Source: Rhyacophila brunnea | Lineage: Eukaryota > Arthropoda > Insecta > Trichoptera > Rhyacophilidae | Reading direction: 5' to 3' | Length of the DNA stretch: 64,000 nucleotides | Assembly (NCBI GenBank): GCA_022495005.1 | Contig: JAGYXB010001045.1 | Span: forward strand, 248,001 to 312,000 | Shown here: positions 32,151-45,660 of the stretch, in pieces | How positions within the stretch are numbered: position 1 is the first letter of the stretch | Layout: each line of letters opens with the position of its first letter | The notes under the pieces: model-generated | Told to the model about the DNA's origin: nothing | The model's input: the letters and a program-made list of their open reading frames with translations, nothing else | The model's database searches: none | Made by a program: the position numbers and the translations under genes

Positions 32151-33380
32151 TGTTTGACAGATATATCTAAGTCCAGAATGGTTACTACACTATAATATTA
32201 TTGTATGGAAAATTTTAATAGCCAGGCAGTGATGCTAGCAATTTTATGAAAGTCAAAGTCACGGCAAGTATAATTAATAAATACATTTTAAATTCAATAT
32301 TGATCTATTTAGACGGGATGCTGAGTAGTGTTTCGTATGCAATAATTACGAAAGACGCAGTTTACTTTGTAATTAGTTCACCTGAGACGACAGACTATAA
32401 TGAAAAGTTATGGTGAAAGGCTCAGAAGTGGTCGTGGCTCCCACTTCTTAGCTCCTAACTTGCTGCTTGATGGGCACCGAATCACAAAAAATGCGTCTAT
32501 CATATTCTGTGGACGGATACGAGGAATGCACGTGAACGAGTATAATAATTTATTAAATGACGTGATCACCAGAATTGTATTACAAGTTAGACTAATCAGC
32601 TGGACAATGACCGGTATTACTGATACAATTATTCCTCCATTATTACTGAAGGAATAATATTGGCTAATCGATCCGATATTGTAATAATAGAAAAACTTCT
32701 AAAACAACTACTGAGCTTGTAGACGATGTTGCTTCGTTAATCAATATTAAGACATACAAAATCGACTTAACTGTAACATGTTGAATTTGTTGATTGTATT
32801 TTTTTGGTATTCCCAAAACACATGTAACTTAATGTATAACGTACACAGCGTGAATTCAACGTATTTGGTGAAAAAAAAAATCTGCTGTGGCATGCAAAAA
32901 ATTTCACTCGACACGGGTCGCATGTTCAAATGCTGCTTTTAGCAGTTAGCCATTCGTTTTGCCTCAATATATATAAACATATTATTATAAATGTTGCAGT
33001 TGAGGCGATAAGACCGGTGAAATTGAAAAAAATCTGGCACCTCAAAAAGTAGAAAATAATATAAGACCATTGATAATAAAATTTTCCTTACCAATTTTGT
33101 TCCACATAATAATTATATACAAAAAATGAATATTTTGAGGAGACGGTTTGTAAAACTTCCACCTTCGCACCCGCTATGTATAATTTGGAGGAGATTGGTA
33201 TTGCTCAGCGCCGAGAGCAGCGATGGCAAATATGTAGCACGCGTGCCCAACTTGACACGCTAAAAGTTTTCGACGGTAGGCCAACAAAATTAATTCCTTT
33301 TATTTTTTAATATTCAAAACGTTTATTGCAGGAAATTATAAAATCAAAGCGAAATCATGTTGATGTATAATGTTAACTCA
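32151..33380. other. Intergenic stretch after the LINE
   Basis: No gene. GAAAAGTTATGGTG at 32401, with GTGGTCGTGGCTCCCACTTC after it, is related to the fold-back family at 46998-47287. The open frame at 32400-32657 runs through that repeat and is not a gene. Confidence 0.5.
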
Positions 33381-33381
33381 T

Positions 33382-33500
33382 TTAGTGCTAACACCGTGAC
33401 TGGCGCGTTTGGAGTAGTTGGCCAATAAATATAATTAACGTGTTGTTTAAATGTAGTAATTAAAAGGTCAGCAGTGATTGTGTTAATGTATATGTATTGA
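33382..33500 (+). repeat. Dispersed repeat, copy of a three-member family
   Basis: TTTAGTGCTAACACCGTGAC followed by TGGCGCGTTT, then GTTTAAATGTAGTAATTA and GTCAGCAGTGATTGTGTTA. The same order is found inverted at 60910-61035 and, more diverged, at 16235-16345. It is probably one terminus of a longer element whose other end I could not delimit. Confidence 0.55.
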
Positions 33501-36260
33501 AATTATTGATTTTCAATCTAATTGAATAATTAGAATATCATCGACTTTCTTAAATTGATGAATCGAAATGCCGAATTGAAAACATAATATTCATAACATG
33601 GAAAAGCATGCCTGATAGTTTTATATCTGTTAAAAAACTAGTAATATCGGTGTTGATTTTTTCTTCCACGTACTCATGTGAAAGTATTTTTTTCTATATT
33701 GAATTATGTACATTCAAAGTAGGTTGACAAATGAAGATTCAGTTGCATGTATTAATTTGCAATCAACCTGATATAAAAAGCGAATAATATGAAACAACAA
33801 TTAGTGTGTTTTTATATTTCCTTATTTTCTTTCATTTTATGTCTTTCTTTTTTTTATATATTTCAATAAACAATATAGTTACCAGTGCACCGAATTATTT
33901 TTTTTATATATTCACTAAATATGATTTAGATTATATCATGTGTACGGATAAAAAGGAATGGCACGCGCCATGAATTTAAAAAAAATCGGGTTATTTTGGC
34001 ACGCCCATCAAATCCTATTTACCATCCCTGGCTTAGAGGAAATTCATAAAACGGTCATCCTTACTGAAAATTCATGGCGCAATAAGTACTAAGTAATAGC
34101 CCCTTATTTATAGGAACGAGATAAATTTGTAGAAAAATATGATACCAAACCAATTCACCTCAAGTAACAGTTGTCGGTGTACATGATTTTATACGCAAAA
34201 AAATATAAAATGTCAATTAAGTTACGCCTTTTTGGTTGAAGCTTTCAGCACCGTTACTTTGGCACTTATCAGAAAACTGCTCTATGCAGAACGACTAATA
34301 AAACAAAGCTAAGTCCTTATTATTTATTCAAAGGGCACGAGAAACGTGTGCAATAAATTACACGCAGTCAATTTCCGAGAATTCGAAACAAATAACGCTC
34401 CCCACGTCCTGCCCCGGCCCTGCGCAGGGTGCTGGATTGTTCCGCCAGGTGGAACGAAATGTAATTACCTCGTGCCGAATTGAAAAGCCGAGAGCGAGAC
34501 AAAAGCGAGGAATGGTTTCCCAGGTAACTAACTAACATCACTTTTCTTCTTATACCACGGGACTCGGGGCGGTGTGTGTATTTTTGTTTATTGAATGTGA
34601 CGTTTTATTCTACAAGTAAACACATGTAATATGTAGTCCAAAAGGCCGTAACGGATAATTTGCAAAAATACGATATTGCATCGGTTCAGTTAGTTTAGTA
34701 AAAAATATAATATGATAAACCAAACATAAACTATATTATTATTATTTATTAGTTTCCGGTATTGTTGTAAATCGTCAATAATAAGATTATACGCTTCATA
34801 ATTTTGCACTTTTTACTACACGGATACGCCTCTTTGCCTGATTACCTCGCATAAAATTAGATCAAAATTTGATCATTTCATGATAATATAATATGTAATA
34901 ATAAATAAATAAATAAATATATAATAATATATTTTTAGAATATAATACCATTCTAGAGCCGGAATGCAAAGTTGTGAAGTGGCAACTTTACCCCCTTATG
35001 GCTTAGTAAGGTTGGACTTATGGTGTATTGGGCGCCTATATAATAATATTTCCAGATTGTGAGAGTCCAAAATGACAAATTTGAAAATTCATGTAAGAGT
35101 ATTTTGTAGAAATTAGGTTATGTCAAATTATATTATGACCACCCTTAAACAAAAAATTGTATCTTCGTCGTGGAAAACTTTTGCTGATACACTTTTGCAA
35201 TACTGGAAAAGATATTAAATACTATTATAATTGCGATCTGAGTTACAGGAATCCGATGACAGCTACAATTATATACTTAAAATCATAAGTTTTTTGATTT
35301 ACATATTTATTTTATTTATCTGACACGCGACTACTAATTTCAAAATTTTCGCATAAAATTTAAAACATTTAAATAAAGGTTGATCATTCCTGACCTATGC
35401 TTACGAGTTACCTGACCTCACGTTATTAGCAAAAGAGAAATTTTAGGTTTGCTTGCATAATTCGTAGAATGCATTCGTTTTAACTGAATAGCTACTGAAA
35501 TTAATATCTTTTCATTAAAGCGACTTGCACAGTGAGTTCTCTGATGACTTGTCTATGCAGTTCCATCTTACAATGGAAAAGGAGTATATTATTATTATAT
35601 GCATAATATTAACCATTTTATACTCGTATAACCAGTACTGAGGGGCTGCTATTTATTTTGATGGCGACCTTATATAAAACTATTATTTAGTTAATACTGC
35701 AATGCATATATGAAAATGGAATAACATATAATCAAAACAGAGACTAATTTAATTTTAAATGTTTGAAAATTGCACTATATGAACTGAGTAAATAAAAGTT
35801 AATATAAACTTTAAATAATTTAAACGATACTATATGGCTATCAGCATTTAATTATTGTAAATACCGGACCGCGGATAAAGTATTCCCAACGATATTTTTA
35901 TTTATTATTATTTAAATGGCAACAATATGCTCTCCATGTTTATTTATACTAACTAAGAACTTTCTCGTAGATTTACCAATTAAATTTTTTCAAATAATTT
36001 ATAATTTTTTCGTTGGTATTTGCGTAGATAATTGGTAGTGATACAATAATGATTTATTCGAAAATATATTATTTACTACCTATTTCTCTTCACAAAATGT
36101 TATTATTTAACAGTCAGTGGCTGTCCGCTATGTTTTAATGTTTTGCGGTCAATGGCACCTTCTATTTGTCGTAATGTGTTATTAATTTATTATGTCAAGT
36201 AAATTATGTATGCCGACTTATTTAAATAAGTACAACTCTGAATAGAGCACTAAGTATAAA
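33501..36260. other. Intergenic, one inverted repeat and one GC-rich island
   Basis: GGCACGCGCCATGAATTT at 33960 and AAATTCATGGCGC at about 34068 form an inverted pair spanning about 125 bp, a probable small element. At 34370-34580 there is a distinctly GC-richer, non-repetitive island without an open frame (for example CGTCCTGCCCCGGCCCTGCG). The rest is AT-rich with nothing recognised. Confidence 0.45.
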
Positions 36261-36510
36261 TGTGTCGCTAGATTTCAAAATCAGTCAAGTCCACCTTTAG
36301 GTATTTTTGACTTTTTGTGAATTGCTAAAAAAAATACTGCTTTCTAACATTTCTGCATTATCGAATTGTGGAACTTATTAATTTTAAATATTCTATACTC
36401 GAAATAATATAAACTTTCACCCTTGTGGCTGTGTACTTGAGAAAACTTAAAGTTGTTTTTCTCTTATTCATCTATTATGGACTTGGCTGATTTTTAAATC
36501 TAGCGACACA
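36261..36510. repeat. 250 bp terminal-inverted-repeat element
   Basis: The arms 36261-36293 (TGTGTCGCTAGATTTCAAAA onward) and 36478-36510 are complementary over 33 bp with few mismatches. The AT-rich interior has no frame. Confidence 0.82.
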
Positions 36511-39240
36511 AATAGTAATAACAGAAAACATGTTCAAATGCACGTACGCTTATAAACGGACAACTTTACGAACTAGACCACTCGATATTTTCCGAAAAGT
36601 AAGTTTTTTTTGTATTTTCTTAGGTACATTGAAAGGACAAATTTTATTACAGTCTTTATACTTTAATTGACGTGCACATATTATACGAATGATTCAATAA
36701 TTAGTTAAATATTTAATAATAACATTCAATATATCCAGTATCTACAGACTCTGAAGATATTGTAAATTAATTTAATTATTTTCGTGATAATTCATGAAGC
36801 GGAATGCAATTTTTATTTCTTACACGAGACGGAGCAATATTTCCGAGGGTTTCACTCACAGTCCACTCCGCTCCATTTTAAAACCTGGATTTATGATTGA
36901 CGAACATTCGCCAGATACATAGCCAAGTAACCGAAGTCGGCAACAAAAAGATTTTTTTAGAAAAGGAAATAATTCATTTAAAATTCTTATTAGTCATCTT
37001 ATTATCAAGGATCTTGATTTGTATAAAAAGTTCCTACCCTGCTCACGATTCTCTAACATTTGTTCCTAAACTTTGGATTGCTGACACCTGTGAAGATAAT
37101 CTCGAATTCTTTGTGTAATTGCTTTTATTTATGGAGCACTTGAACAAGGCCCTTGTCTTATTTATCTCTAGGACTAGTGGTGTTTTCTTCTGATAATGAT
37201 GGAAAAAGTGATGTTGAAATTAATAGACAATTTAAACACAATTATGTGCTTTGATAATGTGTATAATTATGCGTATTATATATTATTATCTTGTTTGTGG
37301 TTGTTTACTTCTGGTCTCTGTGATTTATTCGATAACTTTGAATATATTATTTATTATTTATAATTCAAATATATTACATCTAACACAATAGTAGTACGTG
37401 AGGTGTATCCATAGTATGGCTATAGTATAAAGTAGGGTTACATGTAAATTTTACGTAAAACATTTCACTGTGGCACAGTTCGCCGTGAGCTTTCTCATCG
37501 GAAAGAGATTACCGTATAATCCACGGTCTCCAGTTTTATTAGATCCAATAATATGAACATTAATTTAATTTTCATAGCCGATTTAGACAGAATTCATAAA
37601 TTCAAGAATGAAAACCTAACCTAACAAATAATTCAATATATTGGCTATTTTCAAAATTTGTTTACTGCTGGCTTCCTGTAAAGTGTAACCCAACAAGAAC
37701 CGTGTTTTATCTTGACATGAATTTTATCTCAGTACTATACGACCCAAAGAGGTTTGACGGTCTTTAATATACGGCCATATATTTCCGATACAACATTTCA
37801 CGGTGAAGTGAGATACGGCGAACTGCATACGTACAGGTTTCCGGACAAGATATAGTAGAGATAATTTCTACAAGTTTATTATGACTATTTGTTAACCTTT
37901 CGAGAAACTCACTGACTCAAACACCTTTGAAATAAAATGTGAGTTTGCCAGATGTAGTCTACAAGCTACTGCCTCAAAAATAGTCGCTCACATAAAAATG
38001 TATCAAACAATAATAATTTATATTTTATATATATATATTGTCATGATTCAGAAATTCAATAGTCGAAGAACATACATACATATATGTGGAAAGAACACAT
38101 TCCTACATACATAGTAACTACGGAGAAAGCGTAGACGGCCATTTGTCATGGGGCGTTACAAAATCAAGCCAAACTGTCAAAACAAATTGATGTTCCCAAC
38201 CTGACACCAGTGCAGTGCTTACAAGAGGCAAGACAAAATCAATGAAGTTTTTAAAATTATATATAATATTTTTTTCTCTGATTAATTGAATAAAAGGGCA
38301 TATTTGTCATATTAGGTGAAAAGAAGTTCTAGAAATAATTTCGCTATAGAGAAATATTGACAACACTGACAAAATTAATCACTGTAGCGACATCCGGTTT
38401 AAGTCATGATAAGAAAATTGCTCTGTAAGAATGAATAATTGTAACTACTCTTATGGTGATTGTGCTATCATATTATGTGTTCATTATTTTAGCACACCGA
38501 TAAGTCTTTCAAGCATCGAATTGATATCTAGCTAAGTATTAAATACCTATCTCATTATGATCAAAAACTTTTATAATGTTATACACTTTCTTTACTAGTT
38601 ACAATTTTATTTATTGTGCATGTAATATTTTCCATTAGATGGCATTAGCTACTGTCCGACAAGAAGATCTAGGCAGCAGCTGGAAGCGCTATCGTCGACT
38701 AAATAGGAGGAGCTTGTTAGTTTACAGTTTTAACACGTCTTTTTTAATACGATCTTGTCGTACAGTACTCTCAGATTAGGTCAAAAAAAATTCTTGTGCC
38801 TAAATTATTTTAAAACTTAATAAAGTATATCGTATAGTACGCTTAACCAATAAAAATACCTTTTTGTAATTAAAATAAATAAATATAGGTATTTAAGTCA
38901 ATTGGATTTTAGTCTAAGCTAGGCGGAAAACACATCCAAAGATGTGTGAAAAAATATCTCAATTCTAATGAATTATTCGGGACTTTATGCTGTCACCTAT
39001 AATTAAGGAACGTGCCTTTTGTGAAATAATAGAAAATGATTGGCTTAAGACCCTATATAAAGTAAGTACTATTAGCACTGTTTTACTACTGCTAAGGAAA
39101 ATGTCATAACGTATTTAAAAAAGGTTATTTCCAAAATATTTAAAGTCTTCTTGATCTCTTCATGTTTTGCAAAACGTTCCTCATTATTTTATGAAAACAT
39201 CACAGCATAAAAAAATTTAATTGAGTAAATAAGTACGAAC
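36511..39240. other. Intergenic, one decayed fold-back region
   Basis: At 37440-37860 partial inverted similarity is seen (CAGTTCGCCGTGAG against the complement of TACGGCGAACTG), with CCTAACCTAAC in the centre at 37615. The right flank (CCGGAAACCTGTACGTATGC in complement) resembles the left arm of the fold-back at 667-1072. A GC-richer patch at 38640-38710 is not recognised. No gene. Confidence 0.4.
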
Positions 39241-39244
39241 TATT

Positions 39245-39704
39245 TTACAACGTTTTTCTTAGCTCGTATTCTTATTTGTCCGGTACAAATCTTGCAATCG
39301 ATTTTTAACTAACTTCCTGACTAGCTAGACATTTGAAACTTTCAGAATATATCAGAACACAATGTCAATGCATTTTTTTAATACTTTTAGCAATCTTTAA
39401 GTAGAATTCAATTCATTTTCAGTTAATTCTGTTTTGTATGAAAAGTTATTTCGGAAGAAATCCGTAAAAAGTAAAACTATTATTGGTTGCTAAGTGGGTC
39501 CTAGCAACTAAATTATTAATATTAATATATACGTGTGTTACTATGGAAATCAATATGAAGTGTCAAAATGACCTTTCAGTATATTTATTCAGTATTTCTA
39601 TCAAGTACACATTTTTTGATCGTTTAAGCTAGTTAAGTCTAGTTTATATGATTCAACAGAAAATTTAAAAACGTTGTATATAAAAAGTTCTTTTTATTTT
39701 GTAA
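39245..39704 (+). repeat. TTACAA/TTGTAA MITE family, copy 3
   Basis: Same orientation as copy 1. It starts TTACAACGTTTTTCTTAGCT and ends CTTTTTATTTTGTAA. It has a small internal gap at the TTTGTCCGG segment and a duplicated ATTAATATTAATAT near 39515. Confidence 0.85.
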
Positions 39705-40325
39705 TTATTTTGTTTTTAACATATGTTCTATTTCTTTTAAAATTGTTACCCGCGAAAGAGCCATGCGTAATTCAGAATAAAGTTTTTGTAAACATTAAAT
39801 AATGATATTTTCAGAATACATGACGGTTTGCATTGTATTTGGAAAAATATAATATAACTAATAAATATTATTTGCTGAAATGTTGAAAATAAATGTAAAA
39901 TAATATTATGCATACGGTAATATGTAGATGATAGTAATGCCATTAACCATGCGTCAAAAATAAACGTGTATTTTAAAACTGAAAGGTTTATCCCTACAGG
40001 AATTATTCTCAGCGAACCACTGACGGAAAAAGCAACTTAGAAGAGTCTCATATTAACAATTGATCGCTCGGCATGTGGGCGTCTGAAGCAACTCTGACAA
40101 GACACGACGAAGATGTCGAACTTTGAATTATGGTTTGTTGTCTTCAAGAAGTGTTTCCACTTTGTCGTATCAGCGAAATGAATCCGGGAAAGTGTTTACT
40201 GCCAAAGTAAAAATCGATAACCTGTCAAACAATGTTTCCACACGCCGCCTCGCCGAGAGTAAAGTACCTACCTATAGTAGTAATACTGAATAAGAATTTT
40301 CATTTCAGCCGATTTATGATAATGT

Positions 40326-40372
40326 TATATATATTATATATATAATACATATAAATTATATATATATAGAAT
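40326..40372. repeat. AT-alternating simple sequence
   Basis: An imperfect (TA)n tract. No other content. Confidence 0.8.
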
Positions 40373-40562
40373 ACATAATATGTTAATTATTTTATTAACT
40401 GTTATATTATTTTATAGCAAAAATTATATTTAATGCAATAACGAATACTAATGTATTATGTTAGTTAAACGTATACTGTGATAGAACGGAACCAGTTATA
40501 AAATATTAAAATAGCAATCACAACAACACAGAATAGTGGGTATAAAACCTGATGTGAAATTT

Positions 40563-41012
40563 TTACAAGATAAAAAGAAATTTTTATATAAGTACAACGT
40601 TTTTAAATTTTCTGTTGAATCATAAATAAACTTGACTTGACTAGCTTAAACGATCAAAAAAATTTGTACTTGATAAAAATAATACTGAAATGTCATTTTG
40701 ACATGTCATATTGATTTCCATAGTAACGCACGTATATATTAATAATTTAGTTGCTAGGACCCCAGACCTCTAGCAAACAATAGTGGTGTCGAAATAGCTT
40801 TTTCATACAAAACAGAATTAACTGAAAATGAATTCAATTCTACTTAAAGATAGCTAAAAGTATTTAAAAAAATGCATTGGCATCGTGTTTTGATATATTT
40901 GTGTTTCAAATGTCTAGCTAGTCGGGAAGTTAGTTAAAAATCGATTGCAAGATTTGTACCGGACAAACAACCAGCGGACAAATAAGAATACGAGCTAAGA
41001 AAAACGTTGTAA
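40563..41012 (-). repeat. TTACAA/TTGTAA MITE family, copy 4
   Basis: Inverted relative to copy 1 and nearly full length. It begins TTACAAGATAAAAAGAAA and ends CTAAGAAAAACGTTGTAA, with the internal ATTTCCATAGTAACGCACGT block present. Confidence 0.87.
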
Positions 41013-41283
41013 TACAATATAGTGCACATTCATTAGATTCCAGCAAATGTAGTTAATAATATCTAATTACGACGAAATTAACCCTTTTATTACTATACTA
41101 ATAAATTCCGTCCATTCCAGTAATGTCACCTTGGGTTACCGTAAGAGGTTAACAATATTACAGTAGATAAGAGGGAAATGCTTATTTCGACTACATAGAT
41201 GAATCTAATAAGGTTTCATCATAATTATTTGCCATTTGATTTATCTATGAAATTATTAAAAAACGTCAAAGCTTAATATTACA

Positions 41284-41560
41284 GTACTTGCGCATGGTCA
41301 GGTCCAGGCCATACCATCATTCCATAGATTTGCCGTACACACTATATAGATATTATTTAGCGGCCTTCCAGGATGCCGGAACCCGCTCGGTTTGAAGAAC
41401 ATGCAAGTCAGATTGAAGTTCTCTTCTGGCATACGCAGCACGTGACTGAGCCAGGTCCAATGTCGCCTCTTCACTCTCGGCATGATGAGAAGCTGCTTAG
41501 TGCGCTTACATATCTTCTCGTTACCCACCGCATACCAGTATCTGTCGCAAACATCAGCTG
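41284..41560 (-). mobile_element. LINE 3' fragment (RTE-like C-terminus)
   Basis: The minus strand reads RRHWTWLSHVLRMPEENFNL, then PSGFRHPGRPLNN and a GMAWT ending. This is the common LINE ending R-x-W-x-W-L-x-H-V-L-R-M-P with GRP and G-x-x-W. Only about 90 codons are present, in a decayed frame. A more decayed relative (GCTGCTTGGTGCGATCTC) lies at 49228-49315. Confidence 0.7.
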
Positions 41561-41857
41561 CACTGACTGAATAGTTGACATTTAGTTTTAAGTGAGTTGT
41601 TAATATTAAAATTGTAATAATATGATGTACGAGTAAATGAAAATTTATAAAATGTAAAAACGTCATATGTTATTACAGATACTTACATAATATGTGTTGT
41701 ATAGAATCAAATTTAAAACTATCCATAATTTTATAATATGTGGAGTTATCAACACAAGATGTTTTATATCGCAATCAATTCAAAATTACAAACCTACGAG
41801 TTTAGTTTTTTTTATGTAGGTCTTAATTTAAATTAAAACTTATTTATATTACATATC

Positions 41858-42172
41858 ATCACCTTACCATTAAGACCTCGTAAGTCCAATATTATGGAAA
41901 AATGAAGTTTGTTCAACAAAATTAAAACGAAAAACATTTTAAATCATCAAAACCTCAGTTTTATAGACAAGTAAGGTATCCATCTATCGAAAAAATTTAA
42001 AGCTCATAAGTCTCGTGGTTTCAAACATGGAATTAAAACCTCGTATTCCACAACCAGTGTTAGCAGATACATCGATTTGAGAAGTATTTAAAAATATTGT
42101 TTTTATTACGTTTTCTCTTTCCCCTCAACATTCTTCTAAAACACACTTACGAGGTTTTAATAGTAAGGTGAT
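41858..42172. repeat. 315 bp terminal-inverted-repeat element
   Basis: The ends ATCACCTTACCATTAAGACC and the complement of ACTTACGAGGTTTTAATAGT are inverted copies over 28 bp. The motif TAAAACCTCGTA recurs internally near 42034 and a partial copy near 41950. No frame. It stops 25 bp before MITE copy 5. Confidence 0.82.
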
Positions 42173-42197
42173 AAGTTCACGAGATGACATAAAATAA

Positions 42198-42676
42198 TTA
42201 CAAGACAAAAAAAACTTTTATATACAACCTTTTTTAAATTTTCTGTTGAATTATTATGCTCAATATGCTCAAACTTGTACTTGATATGAAGTAAATAAAA
42301 ACAAACAAACAAACAAAAATATAGAATACTGAAATGTCATTTTGACATTTTATTTTGATTTCCATAGTAACGCACGTATATATTAATAATTTAGTTGCTA
42401 GGACCACCCTCTTAGCAACCAATAATAGTCTCTTACTTTTTACGGATTTTTCTGAAATAACTTTCCATACAAAACAGAATTAACTGAAAATGAATTCAAG
42501 TCTGCATAAAGATGGCTAAAAGTATTAAAAGAATGCATTGGCATCGTGTTCTGATATATTCTAAAAGTTTCAAATGTATAGTTAGTCGGAAAGATACTTA
42601 AAAATTGATTGCAAGATTTGTACTGGACAAACAACCACCGGACAAACAAGAATACGAGCTAATAAAAACGTTGTAA
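42198..42676 (-). repeat. TTACAA/TTGTAA MITE family, copy 5
   Basis: Inverted relative to copy 1. It begins TTACAAGACAAAAAAAAC and ends TAATAAAAACGTTGTAA, and carries an extra AAACAAACAAACAAACAA run near 42299. AATAA borders both sides, a possible short target duplication. Confidence 0.85.
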
Positions 42677-42679
42677 AAT

Positions 42680-44090
42680 AAGTGTTAACAATATTTTCAT
42701 ATAAGTACAAACATTTACAAACTCTACGTATACATCCCTTAAATACTTAAATACAGCTATCAACGCTGCGTCTATTCATCACACATACTGGCTGTATATA
42801 TTGCATTAAAATTAAATCTTTATAATTATGTTGGTATTATTAATACTTCCAAAAGACTTTGAAGTATTTTACAAAATAATATATTATTTTATAACAAGAT
42901 CAATCTGCATGGAAACGTACCTTTAATGATTGCAAAGGTTTCTGCGAGCATTGCGGTTGCATTCACCGTTCGTTAGTTGCGCATTTGAATTGAAAACCTT
43001 ATCACAGATCCCCACCGCAAACGATTTTCCAACATAAGATTTCACCTTTTGATGTTTTCCTCTCAAAGGATCACGTTTGGTTTAGTGAACGTCGTGCATT
43101 ATTATTTCGCGGAACGATCCTCAGGATAACCGAATGTTTCGTTTGATTCTGGAATCGAATATAATACATTCGGGTATTATCAATTAGTGAACATTTCAAA
43201 GGATTTTAACTCGTTCCTTATTAAGGGGCCGCGTGCCATGTAAAGGTCGAATAGGCTTATTTTGCGACCTAAGCTTAAAAGATCTTAGACTATTTTGGAT
43301 AAACCTACATACATAATATGTATGTCATTTTGATGTAATTTAATTTATCATTCAGAGAATGAACAGTTTGATGATCACATAAAATATATTAATATCAAAA
43401 ATTTTTAACGTTATCATGCGAATAAATACATGCTATTTCGTTTCATAAGATATCCGGCTTAAGGCACTTTTTCAAAATATTCAAATAAGAGATATATTAT
43501 AATATATATATATACTGAACTCTTCTCAAAATCATCTATATCACGCCAGAAACAACCAGTTATCATGTTTCTAAAGCATTCTCCATTGCTAGTAACTGCA
43601 ATGACATTTTCGTTAAAAAAAAAACAAGGTCCACATACCCAGACCATAAACCATACCAAACTGTTAATTTTTGTAGCTTGTTTCAAGAATGACATGTACT
43701 TTAGTTTCCTTTACTCCAACTGTCACAATTTTGCTTATTTACGAAGCCACCTGATTGAAAATGAGCTTAATCGCTGAAGATGATTTTTTCATGAAATAAT
43801 GGGTCTGTTCCAATCAGAAAATTTTCGACGCACCCACATAAAAAAGTCATAAGTTCTTGAAAACACCACACTTTGATTTATAACATCGATACTTTCAGCA
43901 GTTCGTTTACATTTTTGATATCACAAACATTACTATTTGATGGTAAAGCTCTGTATGTTGAATATTTTGACAACACATTTTTGCGTAATCCCCAACACGA
44001 AGCTCGAATAGATTCATTATTGTCGTAGTAAATTTAATAATTTGTAAACTGTACAACTATGTATTTTTCAATGATTTTGCCTGATGATCA
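42680..44090. other. Intergenic with a GC-richer unique island
   Basis: 42900-43240 is GC-richer and non-repetitive (for example GAGCATTGCGGTTGCATTCA, CGCGGAACGATCCTCAGGAT) and has no long frame. It could be a regulatory element but nothing in it proves that. The rest is AT-rich. Frames at 43459-43777 overlap on both strands and have no motif. Confidence 0.4.
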
Positions 44091-44098
44091 TCATCATC

Positions 44099-44278
44099 AT
44101 CATCATCAGCCCGAATCTATCCACTGCTGGATGAAGGCCTCTTCAAGTTGCTTCCACTTCTCTCGGTCCTGTGCATTGCGTTGCCACGTACTTCCGCAGA
44201 ACTTTATCATTTCATCGATCCAGCGGCCTCTAGGTCTACCTTGTGGACGTTTTGTACTTCTTGGATACCACTGGATGA
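44099..44278 (-). mobile_element. Short RTE 3'-end copy, nearly identical to the 24.6 kb element
   Basis: This 180 bp piece matches 24558-24740 with about one substitution (CCCGAATC for CCTGAATC) and one extra CAT unit in the tail. CTGATGAT flanks it at 44091-44098 and 44279-44286, a target duplication partly merged with the tail. It is severely 5'-truncated and encodes only the last 60 residues (RPQGRPRGRWIDEMIKFCG region). Confidence 0.9.
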
Positions 44279-44289
44279 CTGATGATACT

Positions 44290-45586
44290 GAACACAAATG
44301 TCAATTTTGTTGGGAATCAGAAGAAAAAAAATGCTGCTACGATGTTTTATAAATCTATAGTAGGTACCTACTAATGTGATAACCCTATATAAAAAATATG
44401 GATATTATTTTATGTGATCGTAAAATGTTGAATTCTAGAATCAGAAAAAGTATTATAACAATATACCTATATGCACATAATATCACGCAAAGTCTATAAT
44501 TATTGTTTAAACTTATTTCTTTAAGTTCAATATTTATAATGCACGAGGACCCTTAAAGCATTTGCGTAGACTAAATGGTGATTGAATGTTAAATTAATTT
44601 GGGGCATTCATGCCGTTGTAAATAATGTGTCTAGGAAATTTTCATATTTAAATTACTTTTACAAGACTTGAACCTTAAATACCCATTATCGAGTCTTAGC
44701 CACTGCTATTAACGTGCTAAGTACTACAGAATATTATAATATGTGGTTAGTACTCACCCTATCGGAAATTTATACAAATGTTCACTTACATAGTTGAAGA
44801 ACTTGACGTGGAAACAAAGTTACTTGGAATACAAAAGTCCGTACTATGGTCATGGTTAGTGCTTGTGACGAGCTTGAAAGCCCTCACTCATAACATAGTT
44901 AGTTCTGTTAGTTCTTTGTTGAACAACATAATATATTATTGTCACAATTCCACAAACTGACAGTTTAAGTTCGTAGTATCGCTGTTAACAAGAAATTATA
45001 TTTAATATAGTTGTAATAAAAGTTAAAATACAACTTAAGTTATGATTATATTGAGATGCAAGTTGCGTACTATCAGGTGTTGTCGTATATCTTGGTGTTA
45101 AAAATGTTATTAGACTGATGCTCCCATCCCGTAGCGCATTTTGATCCTTTCAACCTACATTGTCAGTTCCGAAATCACCAGAACAACAATGAGGCCACCT
45201 CATATGTATCGCACTGCATCAACACATGCATGACACAATGAACGTTTTTATCATTTTATACATGCCTACACATTTTTAAATCATGTCAAAATCGCATGTT
45301 TTTTATTTTTGGCGGTTGGCACAATGTATTTTCAATAAGAATGCTGTCTATTATCTATGGTCTGCAGGTTGGTTTCGATTCAAAATAGTATGTATGTATA
45401 TACTATTGCAAGTAATTTTAACGTACCTACGCACACGTAGAAACTGTTAAAATTAATTGAGTGATAGTAGTAGGTACCTACTTTGATTTAATAACCAAAA
45501 ACCGATCACCAAAGTAGCTTGATTTCGACGAACGCTGATGAGCAGGTATTAAAAAGGCAAATAGTTAAAATTTGTCGCTATTAGTA
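44290..45586. other. Intergenic, nothing recognised
   Basis: AT-rich sequence. A patch at 45115-45240 is GC-richer without a frame. Confidence 0.45.
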
Positions 45587-45660
45587 GTTCGCCTTGTAGT
45601 ATAGAGGATAATGCGCAGCAAACTCAGGAGACGCAGGGTTTGATTCCCTGCCGGGGTAGG
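45587..45660 (+). repeat. tRNA-Asp/Glu-like relic or SINE head
   Basis: TTGTAGTATAGAGGATAATG resembles the D-arm of tRNA-Asp/Glu (GTAGTATAGTGG), and GGGTTTGATTCCCTGCCGGG keeps the T-arm and part of the acceptor. The 5' acceptor strand does not pair properly, and GGTTTGATTCC departs from the B-box by one base. It is followed by a T run. Confidence 0.55.
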
